DNA of 64,000 nt from Canna indica. Taxonomy: Eukaryota; Streptophyta; Magnoliopsida; Zingiberales; Cannaceae. The stretch is taken from NCBI GenBank assembly GCA_034359265.1, contig CP136891.1, positions 52,902,501-52,966,500 on the forward strand. The letters run 5' to 3'. Under the pieces are notes generated by a model. It was not told where the DNA came from, made no database searches, and was given only the letters and a program-made list of their open reading frames with translations. This document shows, one piece after another, positions 33,425 to 44,138 of the stretch. Each line of letters starts with the position of its first letter. The stretch's first letter is position 1. Made by a program: the position numbers and the translations under genes.

Positions 33425-34829
33425 TTTTTCTAGTAGTGCAAGACTACCACCACACTCAACAAAACTAGCACCCTATGTTTACACACTTTGAGGTATAATA
33501 AAATAAATAAGAAAATACACAAGTAAATGGAGCAAAATACTAAACAAAGTATACTTAGCTCCAAAATCGAATCCCTAGTCCTCTTGATGCCTCAAGTTAA
33601 TGAATCAATGAAGACTATGTTAAGGAAATGGCCACACTAGAGGGGGGTGAATAGTGTGTTAACTAATCTTATCGCCTAATTCCGGTTTTAAACTTTTCTT
33701 AAACTACTTAGGCAATTTACAATTCAACAACTAAATGTGGAAGCGAGTAATGAAGATAAATAATGCGATACACAAAGAGAACAATGCTAACACAATTATT
33801 TATAGTGGTTCGGCCCCAATGCCTACTCCACTACCTAAGCACCCCGCTTAGGATTTCCAAACTAAGTTTACTAGATTATATTGTTTCCCTTACAAAGATG
33901 ACTTTACACAGGAAAGTCTCCGCTTCCAAACCGAAGGCACTTCCACACCCGGAAGTATCCCGCCTTCCTACCGAGAGCACTCTCCCACCTCAACCTAAGG
34001 GACAACTCAACTAATCCTAGTAAACTAAGTTTACAATGATGGATTTAAGCGTTAACATCAAGGCAACCACCAACTCAATCAAACCTAGCAATTTAGGTTT
34101 ACACAAGCTTTAATACAATGAAATAAACACCAAAATACAATAAGTAATGGTGCAATAAATCAAACAACAAATACTTAACTCCAAAAGAAACTCTCTAGTC
34201 CTCTTGACGCCTCAAATTGATGAATTGATGAAGCTTGAAGGGTATGTCAAGGAGATGAGAGATCAAACTAGAGTTTTCAAGAATGGTGGCTCAATTAAGC
34301 TCAAGGATCATCAAAATATGGCTCAAAGTATGTTGGATTAAGGGTGGAAGGCTTGCTAAGGCTTCTATTTATAATCCTTGAGGAGATGGCATGAAATAGA
34401 CAACTCAACGGGCGAAAAACTAGCCGTTTCCGTCATTCGACTGCAGGTCCGGTCGATCGTCGGTCGATCGACCGAGCTACTGAAGGCATACTGCCATTTT
34501 CTGGCAAAATTTGGTCGACCGACTTGCTTACTGCCAATTTTTGGCATCATTCGGTCCATCGAAACTGGGTAGATTGTTTGGTTTGGCTCGGATTTTTCTT
34601 GTTTGTTTGTTTTCTAGTTCCGTCTTCGCTAAGTCTCATTATATAATATTTAAAATATAAATGTTATATAAGAATTACCCCCCATTTAGATTCAATAAAA
34701 ATATCTAAAAAATTAAAATCCTTAAGAATCAAAATCTAGTTTTTGGGGTCTAGTACAAATTTTTGAAAAATAAAAATTTTCTACTCTCCCGAGTCAAGTA
34801 TGAGTAGAAGAAAATTTTCTACTCTCCCG

Positions 34830-37170
34830 GGTGAAACTAATGTCATTTGATCAAAATTTCAACTTAGCACGGTTTTATTCGAAATAAGCATGAAAACATA
34901 AAAATGGCTAAGTATCAAATTTTGCTATCTACTCATATTTTCTCAAACTTAGGCACAAACATCTAACATGAGTGAATCAAAGTGTATGAGTCAAGTTTGG
35001 GCTGAAAATGAGGTTTCTAAGTCACTTTGTTGACTTAGGTCAAAGTATACTTCAAGTTTACAAAAATCAAACTTTTAAATTCATATAAAATCATATTCTT
35101 GACAATTTTTTTTGAAACTTTAACTAGACAAATTAGATTTTTCAAGGAATCTACAGGTTCAAGAATAAGTCAAAAATCAGTTTCATATAAATTCATAAAA
35201 TTCCTGAAAGTCTAGGGGCATTTTCGTAAATTTCAAGCACTTTTCAAAAGTTGTAAATTTTGCTTCGAACTTTCCAGATATCGCTGAATGATCATTTAAG
35301 ATGTGTGTGTCAAGTTTGAGCTCAAAATAAATTGTCTAAGTTTATTTTTTATCCTTTATTGATTTCAATGAAAAAATGAATATTTCTAGCTACCATTCAA
35401 GTTATCAAAATCAAAGATATGATTTTACTAGAAATGATTTTACTCAAGCAATGGTGTGAATGATATTAGAAATGGAATCAAAATGGTATACATGAGTTTT
35501 CATTTGAAGTTTTTGAAGAAAAATCAAAGTATCGGAAAAATGAGTATTTCAAGAAAGTGATATTTTGTGTTTCCAAAATCCAACTTCAAAATTTCATTAT
35601 AAATCAAATTCTTGATGTAATTTTTTAAAATTTTACACAACAAACTAGATTTTTCAGTGAAAGTGCAGTTTCAAGAATCATCTAAAAATGATTTTTCTTC
35701 ATATGTCTAGAAATAACTGAAAATGCTCAATTTTCAATGACATTTCCGTAATTTTTAGTTATTTTCAAAAAGTGCTCAATTTTCATTCAAACTTTTATGA
35801 CACCACATAATAGTCATGTAAAGAATGTATGTCAAGTTTGGAATGAAAAAATAAGTCCTTAAGTCAAGATATCAACCTAGCATGATTTCATTCAAAACTA
35901 AACTATTTATCATGAAATTTGCTAAGTGTCAATCTTATCATTTACTCATGGTTTTTCAAATTTAAACTTATGGACACCTAACATGAGTAATTCTAAACAT
36001 GTTCCTCAAATATGAATTAAAAATGAGACCTCTAAGTCAATTTGTTGACTTGGGTCAACTTGGTTCAAAAGAGGTTATCATGAAATGACCTCTACGTCAT
36101 TTTATCCATATTCATATGAATTTTTCATTCTAAGTGTATGGAAACATGTCATACTTATTCCTAAGCATGTTTATGAAGTTTGGACTTAAAATAAAGTGTC
36201 CAAGTCGATTTGTTGACTTGGGTCAAATTTTTCCAAGCTTAAGTCTCCTAAAGTGATCTAGTTATTACATTGTTCATCTACACATGAATTTTCAAGTTTA
36301 AACACCTAGAATCATATCATTTGTGTATCTAAACATGTTTATTGTGTGTTTGCTCAAAATGAGGTCTCTAATAAGAAATTTCAATATAGTCCAATTTCAT
36401 TCAATATCAATATCATGAAATTGCCTAGTTATCATAATTTTTTCGACTCATGAAAATTCAAACATTTATCATGCAAAATCAATCATGAGTATATAGAGAC
36501 ATCATTAAAGCATGAATATTCAAGTATTATATTAAGATTTTTGCAAAAGCGAACTCATACCTCATTCTTGGAAAATTCCCCAAACTTTTCATTTTCTTTC
36601 CAAATTCAATCTACTAGCCTTCCATCACATTTTTGATAACTTGCAAGCAATATTCATTAGTAGCATAATGGAAATGTGACTACTAACAAGTTATCGTACT
36701 AGATAGCAAGAGGGAATCAAGTATCGATTTCAAAATTTACTTTGCTAAATAGTTTGAAATCCATTTCAATTTAAATTATCGTGAATTCGAAACGAATCGA
36801 GTGATGTCAAAATATGAAATATTTGAAAGATAGATCTCCAACTCTTCCTATTGGTTGAAAACCGAAAGGCCACAATGAGCCTATGATTTAGAATCGCAAG
36901 GTCGCATTAGCCCATTATAGGCTACATAGGTCTCCGAAGAGATTGGAAATCAAAAATCAAAAATATTTTTGAAGTTATATTGAGAGTGGACAAAACTCAA
37001 CTGAATTATGCATAATATCATAAACTTCAACTAAAATGGATTAAAGTTAGATAGAAGATGATACCAAAATGTTTGATGACAATTTTATCTAAGGCATCTA
37101 GGTGAAAGCTTGAAGTTGCAACCATATAAGGATGCTTCATTCAACTCTTTGGTCAACTTCAACAGATCAT
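34830..37170. other. non-coding internal region of element B
   Basis: There is no open frame of note and no RT, integrase or RNase H motif in any frame. The sequence consists of diverged repeats of a module with AAGTTTGG, AAAATGAG, CTAAGTC and TTGACTTGGGTCAA (best copies at 35031, 36045 and 36213). A conserved block at about 36835-36945 (GGTTGAAAACCGAAAGGCCA and GGCTACATAGGTCTCCGAAG) recurs in C at 48380-48480. Element C has the same organisation at 46100-48600. Confidence 0.75.
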
Positions 37171-37177
37171 CAATCTT

Positions 37178-37522
37178 TCACCCTTGTGTGGTATATCCCC
37201 CTACAAAAGAACAAGAGACATTTGGTACCCAAATGGCTTTGGGTCCTTGGGGGTCAATGGGCTTAGGTACCCAAAGTGTCTTAACAACACTAGGATTCAC
37301 TTTAAAAGCACAATCGTAGATCGCATGCCAATATATGCCATAACAAAAATAATATCTATGAAATTCTTTCTTTTTGTCCTCTTTGTGAACATGAGGTTTA
37401 AAGTTAGAATACTTAAACATGTAAACTATGATGAGCATGAGCATTCTTAAATGAAACATTCTTGTTTTGAGGTTTCCTAAATGAGACATTTTGATTTCTA
37501 GAATTCTTAAAAGAGGAAGCAT
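37178..37522 (-). pseudogene. C-terminal gag segment of element B (second zinc knuckle), frameshifted
   Basis: YYFCYGIYWHAIYDCAF resembles the second knuckle CX2CX4HX4C but lacks the first Cys spacing. It is followed by VVKTLWVPKPIDPQGPKAIWVPN, the typical end of SIRE gag before the protease. It overlaps the end of the 400-residue gag frame in another frame, so a small indel near 37430 separates them. In element C the same part is CYCCGTYGHAIYDCAF, with all four ligands. Confidence 0.75.
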
Positions 37523-38615
37523 TAACTTTCCTACTCAAAACCAACATCTCATTCTTCAACTCATTCATATATTTATGCAATGCATGTAGTTGAGATTTTA
37601 ACATGCAATTCTCAACTTTCAATTTTTCATTCTCAAGTTTGAAATCATTTTTCAAATCATTACTCCTAAGTTTCATTTTTAATTTTAAACCTTCCTTTTC
37701 AATTTTCAAGTCTTTTACCTCACTTTTTAAATTCTCAATTTTGAGCTTAAAATCATCATGGCAAGAAACAAGTGTACTTTTATTCAATTTTTCATTTTCT
37801 AGTTCATGCACATGAGAACTAAGCCTTAAATTTTCTTTCTTTAGTTTTCTATTTTCCTTGTTATTTTTCACAAGCAAGGCATATATTTTTTGACATTCCT
37901 CAACTAGTTCCTCACATGACATGTTAAATGAACTAGAAGAGCTATGACTATCATTATCAATAAAAATTTTATTATGACAAGAGGTGGAAGGGTTTACCTT
38001 ATTTTTTAATCCCATGAGGCACAATTGAGAAGTAGCCCTATTGTCATGATGAGAGGATGCTTCGAGGGAATCAGAGGATGATGTAGAAGCATTTGACCTC
38101 TTCCCTGTTTTGTTTTTTAATAATGGGCAATTCTTCTTGATATGCCCCTTCTCCTTGCACAAATGACAAATGACTTTTCTCTTTCGGCTCTTTGAAATAT
38201 CTTTTTGACTAGAAACACTATGGGCCTCAAAAATCAAGTTAGTATTGGAGGGATGACCATTGTCATCACCACCTTCATGAAAAGTAGTTAACTCCTCGAT
38301 TTTGGCATAATCATAAAAGATGTTTAAACATGCCCATAAATCAAAAGCCGAAGTACAATGCATGACTTTTTCAAGGATGCTATTAGGTAAGGTACAAAAT
38401 ATGGAATACATAGCATCTCCATTAGATTGAAACATTTTCTTGTCATGTTCACTCCAACCATGCATGTCAACCTTAGGTTCAATGTATTCTAATTTAATCA
38501 TGTTATAAACACCAAAACCTCTAGTCTTTAAGTAGGTGTACATTCTAGACTTCCAAAGACCAAAGTTCAATTCATCAAACCTAGGAGGTGTGGAAACAAC
38601 CGAGTCTAGTGCCAT
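37413..38615 (-). CDS. gag of element B, 400-residue open frame with one intact zinc knuckle
   Basis: Starts MALDSVVSTPPRFDELNFGL at the first ATG after the primer site, 70 bases inside the element, and stays open for 400 residues. Residues 1-110 are the N-terminal half of a UBN2/gag domain (WKSRMYTYLKTRG, LEKVMHCTSAFDLWACLNIF). The second half of the domain is absent and the text passes directly to EGGDDNGHPSNTN. A perfect knuckle, CHLCKEKGHIKKNC, has ligands C150, C153, H158 and C163. Residues 210-370 are Lys/Glu/Leu/Asn-rich and probably coiled coil. No protease or other pol text follows. It could have made a capsid-like protein, although the C-terminus is frameshifted. Confidence 0.75.
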   Translation of the reverse strand: MALDSVVSTPPRFDELNFGLWKSRMYTYLKTRGFGVYNMIKLEYIEPKVDMHGWSEHDKKMFQSNGDAMYSIFCTLPNSILEKVMHCTSAFDLWACLNIFYDYAKIEELTTFHEGGDDNGHPSNTNLIFEAHSVSSQKDISKSRKRKVICHLCKEKGHIKKNCPLLKNKTGKRSNASTSSSDSLEASSHHDNRATSQLCLMGLKNKVNPSTSCHNKIFIDNDSHSSSSSFNMSCEELVEECQKIYALLVKNNKENRKLKKENLRLSSHVHELENEKLNKSTLVSCHDDFKLKIENLKSEVKDLKIEKEGLKLKMKLRSNDLKNDFKLENEKLKVENCMLKSQLHALHKYMNELKNEMLVLSRKVNASSFKNSRNQNVSFRKPQNKNVSFKNAHAHHSLHV

Positions 38616-38670
38616 TTCAATTTGGATCGAAACAAAGTGTAGGAGAGATGGTAAAATCTCAATCTACGAC

Positions 38671-38685
38671 CCGCTCTGATACCAA
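38671..38685 (-). promoter_or_regulatory. primer-binding site of element B
   Basis: The minus strand reads TTGGTATCAGAGCGGG immediately after the 5' LTR (which starts at 38687 on this map), matching initiator tRNA-Met as in the other copia elements here. Confidence 0.9.
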
Positions 38686-38686
38686 T

Positions 38687-41600
38687 TGTTGGTGAAATGA
38701 CTACACTAGAGGGGGGGTGAATAGTATGTTAACTAATCTTATCGCCTAATTCCGGTTTTAAACTTTTCTTAAACTATTTAGGCAATTTACAATTCAACAA
38801 CTAAATGCGGAAGTGAGTAATGAAGATAAATAATGTGATACACAAAGAGAACAATGCTAACACAATTATTTATAGTGGTTTGGCCCAATGCTTACTCCAC
38901 TACCTAAGCACCCCGCTTAGGATTTCCAAACTAAGTTTACTAGATTATATCGTTTCCCTTACAAAGAGGACTTTACACCGGAAAGTCTCCGCTCTCAAAC
39001 CGAAGGCATGCACTTCCACACACGGAAGTATCCCGCCTTCCTACCGAGAGCACTCTCCCACCTCAACCTAAGGGACAACTCAACTAATCCTAGTAAACTA
39101 AGTTTACAATGATGGATTTAAGCGTTAACACCAAGGCAACCACCAACTCAATCAAACCTAGCAATCTAGGTTTACACAAGCTTTAATACAATGAAATAAA
39201 CACCAAAATACAACAACTAATGGAATAATAAATCAAACAACAAATACTTAGCTCCAAAAGATACTCTTTAGTCCTCTTAATGCATCAAATTGATGAATCG
39301 ATGAAGCTTGAAGGCTATGTCAAGGAGTTGAGAGATTAAACTAGACTTTTCAAGAATGGTGGCTCAATTAAGCTTAAGGATCATCCAAATATGGCTCAAA
39401 GTATGTTGGATTAAGGGTGGAAGGCTTGCTAAGGTTTCTATTTATAAGCCTTGAGGAGATGACATGAAACAGGCAACTCAACGGGCGGAAAACTAGCCAT
39501 TTCCGTCGTCCAGTCGATCGTTGATCGAGCGACCGAATGACCGAAGGCATACTGTCGTTTTCTGGCAAACTTCGGTCGATCGACTTGTTTAATGCCAATT
39601 TTTGGCATCATTTGGTCGACCAAAACTGGGTAGACTACTTGGTTTGGCTCGGATTTTGCTTTTTTGTTTGTTTTCTAGTTCCGTCTTCGCTAAGTCTACT
39701 TATATAACATTTAATATCTTTAAAACATAAATGTTATATAAGGATTACCCCCCATTTAGATTCAATAAAAATATCTAAAAAATCAAAATCCTTAAGAATC
39801 AAAATATAGTTTTTGGGGTCTAGTACAAATTTCCAAAAAACGGAAATTTTCTAATCTCCCGAGTCAAATTTGGGTAGGCTAAAGGCTTCCAAAAATTCCT
39901 CAAAAATACCTCGTTATATAGTTTTTGTTGGAGAAACAACAACACTAGAGGGGGGGGGGGTGAATAGTGTGTTAACTAATTAGCCTAAATTCAATTTTAA
40001 TCGTTTACTTATATCACTTAGGCAAATTACAATTTTACGATTGGATGCGGAAGCAAGATAAACAATTAAGCACAAAATAGAGTATCAATGCAAACACACA
40101 AATTTATAGTGGTTTGGCCCCAATGCATACTCCACTACCTAAGCACCCCGCTTAGGATTTCCAAACTAGGTTTACTAGATTAATTCTTGTTTCCCTTACA
40201 ATGAAGACTTTGACTCGAAGAGTCGCACTCTTAACCTAAGGCACTTCCACACCCGAAAGTCTCTGCCTTCTTATCAAGAGCACTCGTCCACCTCAACCCT
40301 AAGGGATACCTCAACTAATCCTAGTAAAACTAAATTTACACAAGTGGCTTTACACCTTCACAATAAGGTAACCACTTCCACACAAGACCTAACAACCTAG
40401 GTCTTACTCAAACTCAACTCCAAGAAAAAACATGTTCAAATAACAGTTAAAATTACAATGAAAAGAGCTTAGAATAAAACGAAGAATTAATGCTCTTTTT
40501 CCAAGCCTTGGAACCTCCAACTCACCGAGTCGTAGAGCTCGAATCAATTCCCAGTTGAGGCAGAGTGTGCGCTTGAAGAAGTTGTTGGCGGAAGAACCGA
40601 GCGCAAGCAATTAATCTTTTAAAAGGCTTAAAAATCTCCGTTGAGTGCTCAATTAAATCTATAAGAATGATAGGAGAGCGTTAAATGAGTTAGATGAGAT
40701 ATATTTATACCCTCTCAAAGAAACGACAACTCAACGGGTAGAAAACTATCCGTTACAGCTGCTCGGTCGATTGGTCGGTCGACCGATCGATCGATCGCTC
40801 AAGCGACCACTGCCCCGATGTCTCTGTGCGGTCGACGGACGGGTCGGCCACTCGACGCAATTGTTGCATTCCCGTAATCCGGTCGACCAGCGAAGCTACT
40901 GCCAATTTTTGGCCTCAGTCGATCGACCGCCCGATCGACCGAAGTAGCTACTACCACTTTTTTCCTACGGTCGGTCGATCGCCCAATCGACCGACGTAGC
41001 CTTTATGCAATTTCTTCCCTATCTTCGGTCGACCGATGGGTCGACCGATTGGCTACTGCCATTTTTTCGTGATATTCGGTCGATCATCCAGTCGATCGAC
41101 AAGGCTACTGCCATTTTTCTAACTACATTCAGTTGACCGCTCGGTCGACCGAACCTAGGCTGAATTTGATTTCTTCAGCCTTCTTCTTTCGCGCTTCATT
41201 TCCGGGTTCCAACTTTCAACGAGCATCCACTTGGAGAGCTTTCCATGTGATCTTTGGACTTGTCCAATACGTCTTTGGTGCATACGTCAAACTTCGAGAT
41301 TTTCCACGACGAACCTGAGCGCGATGATCAATGTCCTTCCGATTTTCTGATTTCTTCCGATTTATTGGTTCGAGGACATCGAATGCTAACCGATATGGAA
41401 CCTGAAAGGTTTCCCAATGATATTAGTTCCATGTTTGATATCATCAAAACCGAGATTAAGACCAAGGTTGAAAACCTTAAACCAACAATTTTTACCCAAG
41501 GAACAATTACCGCCTTTTTTTGTGTCAAGAAAATGTTTAGGTCATATAGCCCTCCAAGGAGCTCCCTAGGCTTAGTGAATTTCAAGGCGGTTTTCGAGTT

Positions 41601-41881
41601 TTCATGTTTTGGAGTTCGAGATTGGTTTTTGGCTTTCTTAGCATCATTATGAGGATTTATAATTTATCTAGACACCCTAAACCTAAACTCTATCTTCCCG
41701 AAGAATCTCGAGCATCGACGAGTGTCCTTGCCGATTTCTCTGATTTCTTCGATTTTTTCGATCAGGGACGTCGTGCGCTAACCGATATGGAACCTGAAAG
41801 TATTTCTCAATGAAACATTGTTCCATGTTCGTTATCATCAAAACCGAGATTAAGACCAAGGTTGAAAACCTTAAGCCAACA
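38687..41881 (-). repeat. 5' LTR of element B, interrupted by solo LTR F
   Basis: On the plus strand it begins TGTTGGTGAAATGAC and ends CTTAAGCCAACA. It is 38687-39925 plus 41493-41881, about 1.63 kb without the insertion and one target copy. It has the family's GTCGACCGA-rich stretch at about 39505-39620. Confidence 0.85.
39926..41487 (-). repeat. solo LTR F inside the LTR of element B
   Basis: It begins TGTTGGAGAAACAAC and ends TTAAACCAACA, with near-identical five-base flanks (GTTTT and ATTTT). LTR sequence of B resumes directly afterwards with ACCCAAGGAACAATTACC. No internal sequence remains, so it is a solo LTR left by recombination. It is rich in TCGGTCGACCGA palindromes at 40765-41155. 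Confidence 0.85.
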
Positions 41882-43102
41882 GACTAAAGGCTCAATCAAG
41901 GATAGATGATGAAACTAGGGTTTTGAGAAGACAATGGCTTAATCAAAGCTTTAGTATTACATATTATGGCTCAATAATCGTTAAGGAGCATAAGAAAGGC
42001 TGGGATGGTGTTTGTATAGAGATGCCAAGGAAATACTCAAACGAAACATCACCCAACGGCTCAAAAAATAGCCGTTGAGGTTCCACCGATCGAGACATCA
42101 GTTTAAGGTTCGTTCGATCGAACCTTCGGCCGGACTTCGACTAAACCTTCGGTCGGACGTCGACCGAACCTTCAGCCAGATATTGATCGAATCCCTACAG
42201 TGAGTTTTAGACCTAGATTGGTCACTTGTCGGTCACAAGTCGGCCGACTGAACAGTAGATCGAACCAGAAATTTTATTCTTAATTTTACAAGCCTTTTTC
42301 ATTTCTTAATTTTAAGTTAATGTCTCTATTTATTCTTCATTAACTTTAAAACATAAATGTTAAATAAGGAAGTACCCCCATTTGGATTCTATAAAAATAT
42401 CAAAAAAATTAAAATCCTTTGTTGGCCTAAGGTTTTCTACCTTGGTCTTTATCTCGGTTTTGATGATAACAAACATGGAACTAATGTTTCATGGAGAATT
42501 ATTTTTAGGTTGCATATCACTTAGCACTCAACGTCCTTGATCAGAAAAATAAGAGAAATCAGAGAAAACGGCAAGGATGCTCGTCGTCGCTCGGATTTTG
42601 TCGGGAAGATAGAGTTTAGGTTTAGGGTGTCTAGAATGTGTTGTAAATCCTTATGATGTTGCAAAGGAACCCAAAAACCAAACCTGAACCACTGGAAAAC
42701 CCAAAAAATTAGAAAAGACCCTGAAATTCACTAAGCTTAGGGAACTCCTTGGAGGGCTATATAACCTAAACATTTTCTTGGAATAAAAAATGCCGGTAAT
42801 TGTTCCTTAGGTAAAAATTAGATAATGAGATATTTTAATGGATTTTTTGGAAGCCTTTAGCCTACCCATATTTGATCCGAGAGATTATAAAATTTCTGAT
42901 TTTTGGAAATTTGTACTAGACCCCAAAAGTTAGATTTTGATTATTAATGATATTGAATTTTTTAGATATTTTTATTGAATCCAAATTGGGGATAATCCTT
43001 ATATAACATTTATGTTTTAAAGTTACTAGCTTAAAGTTAAGAAATGTTATATAAGTAGACTTAGCGAAGACGAAACCAAGAACACTACTAGAAATAGGTG
43101 CT

Positions 43103-43370
43103 TCTACAACGGCTATCAACAACGGCCGCTCAAGCCGTTGCAGATGTGCTGTATCTACAACAGCCTTGTTACGGACGCTTGAGCCGTTGCAGATATATAA
43201 TCACATCAGCAATGGCTTAGTTACGGCTACGACATCCGTCACTCTTGAGCCGATCGCGCGCCCGTGGCGCGAAAATAAAATACTTATTAGCAACGGCGTT
43301 CAAACGGGCAAGTGAGCCATTGCTGATGATGTTACTTATCAGCAACGACTTTCTAACGGACCAATCGGAG
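43103..43370. repeat. 5' subterminal repeats of CACTA-2
   Basis: Degenerate versions of the CACTA-1 units (ACAACGGC, GAGCCGTTGC, CAGCAACGAC), several with single changes. This suggests an older or relaxed copy. Confidence 0.75.
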
Positions 43371-43599
43371 TCCGGTGGACTTCGGTGCCAGAAATTGGTT
43401 AAAATAATATTTTTTAGATTAATTGTTTAATTTATAGATTAATTGTTAGATTAACTTTTAGATTAATTATTAGGGGTTTAGATTAATTTTTAGATTAATC
43501 TATTTAGATTAATGTTATGTTTTAGATTAATGTATATATTAATGTTATGTTCTAGATTAATTTGATGTTTTAGATTAATGTTTAGATTAATATTAATTA

Positions 43600-43735
43600 G
43601 TTCGGAGTCGTCCTCAGTGGACTCGCGTCGGAATCGTCCATTTCGGACTCGCGCCGGAATCGTCCACTTCAAACTCGTGTCGAAATCGTCCACTTTGGAC
43701 TCATGTTGGAATTATCCACTATGGAATCAAACTAA
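43600..43735 (-). repeat. remnant of the 26-bp tandem repeat in CACTA-2
   Basis: About four decayed units such as TCGGACTCGCGCCGGAATCG. The array is much shorter than in CACTA-1 (29213-29500). Confidence 0.75.
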
Positions 43736-43933
43736 CTCGAAATATTTAGAAAATAATCATACCTCCGACGAGTTGATAAGTTTCACGTACGCATCGACGA
43801 GTCGGATATGATTTAGCAAAACCTTAGATCCGTTCGGGGGTTGTATGTTCGTGTTAAAGAAGTAGATGATCTTTTATACGACGTATAACCCTTGAATTGT
43901 CCATGATTGGATAATTTGGGAATATAGTTATTT

Positions 43934-44103
43934 GTATTGCACTTAGTTTTTTCTTTTAACCATTAACTCATTCTAAATTTTGGCAACATCTCTCTTGTTC
44001 TCCGATATGCGCCCAGATGATAAGCGTATTCAGAGATCTGTAGGGAGATGCTGCCAAAATTTAGAATGAAGTTAGTGGTTAAAAGAAATACTTAGTGCAA
44101 TAT
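43934..44103 (+). ncRNA. hairpin of CACTA-2, homologous to that of CACTA-1
   Basis: Arms from GTATTGCACTTAG to GCAACATCTCTC, and from GGGAGATGCTGCC to CTTAGTGCAATAT, pair around GCCCAGATGATA. Relative to CACTA-1 the arms differ in a coordinated way (CGACA/TGTCG there, GGCA/TGCC here). The A-C mismatch and the asymmetric bulge next to CTCCC are retained. Element C is inserted 30 bases downstream. RNA function is inferred. Confidence 0.5.
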
Positions 44104-44138
44104 GAATAACATGAATCCTGAATGGAATATGACCATCC

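Larger units (their letters stand above)
28476..33438 (+). mobile_element. CACTA-1: En/Spm-type transposon, deletion derivative
   Basis: The left end is CACTACTACAAACTTGG and the right end complements CACTACTAGAAAAATGG. A three-base target duplication CAA lies at 28473-28475 and 33439-33441. Both ends carry dense subterminal repeats of CAGCAACGGC and its complement. Inside are a truncated TNPD-type transposase and an apparently complete five-exon TNPA-like gene. It is inserted in the LTR of element A, whose sequence resumes without loss. Length is 4963 bp. Confidence 0.95.
33618..41881 (-). mobile_element. gag-only LTR element B (SIRE-related, non-autonomous)
   Basis: Five-base target duplication GACTA (33613-33617 and 41882-41886), LTRs at both ends, a methionine-tRNA primer site (about 38671-38685) and a gag on the minus strand. 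About 2.3 kb of non-coding sequence (34830-37170) lies where pol would be. The left (3') LTR is 33618 to about 34800 and has lost its start together with the polypurine region, compared with element C. The right (5') LTR is 38687-41881, interrupted by solo LTR F. It sits in the LTR of element A. Confidence 0.9.

Noticed and set aside
41133..41652. Open frames of 61-132 residues in LTR F and B
   Set aside because: They cross the LTR end and insertion boundary and are not kept in the other LTR copies.
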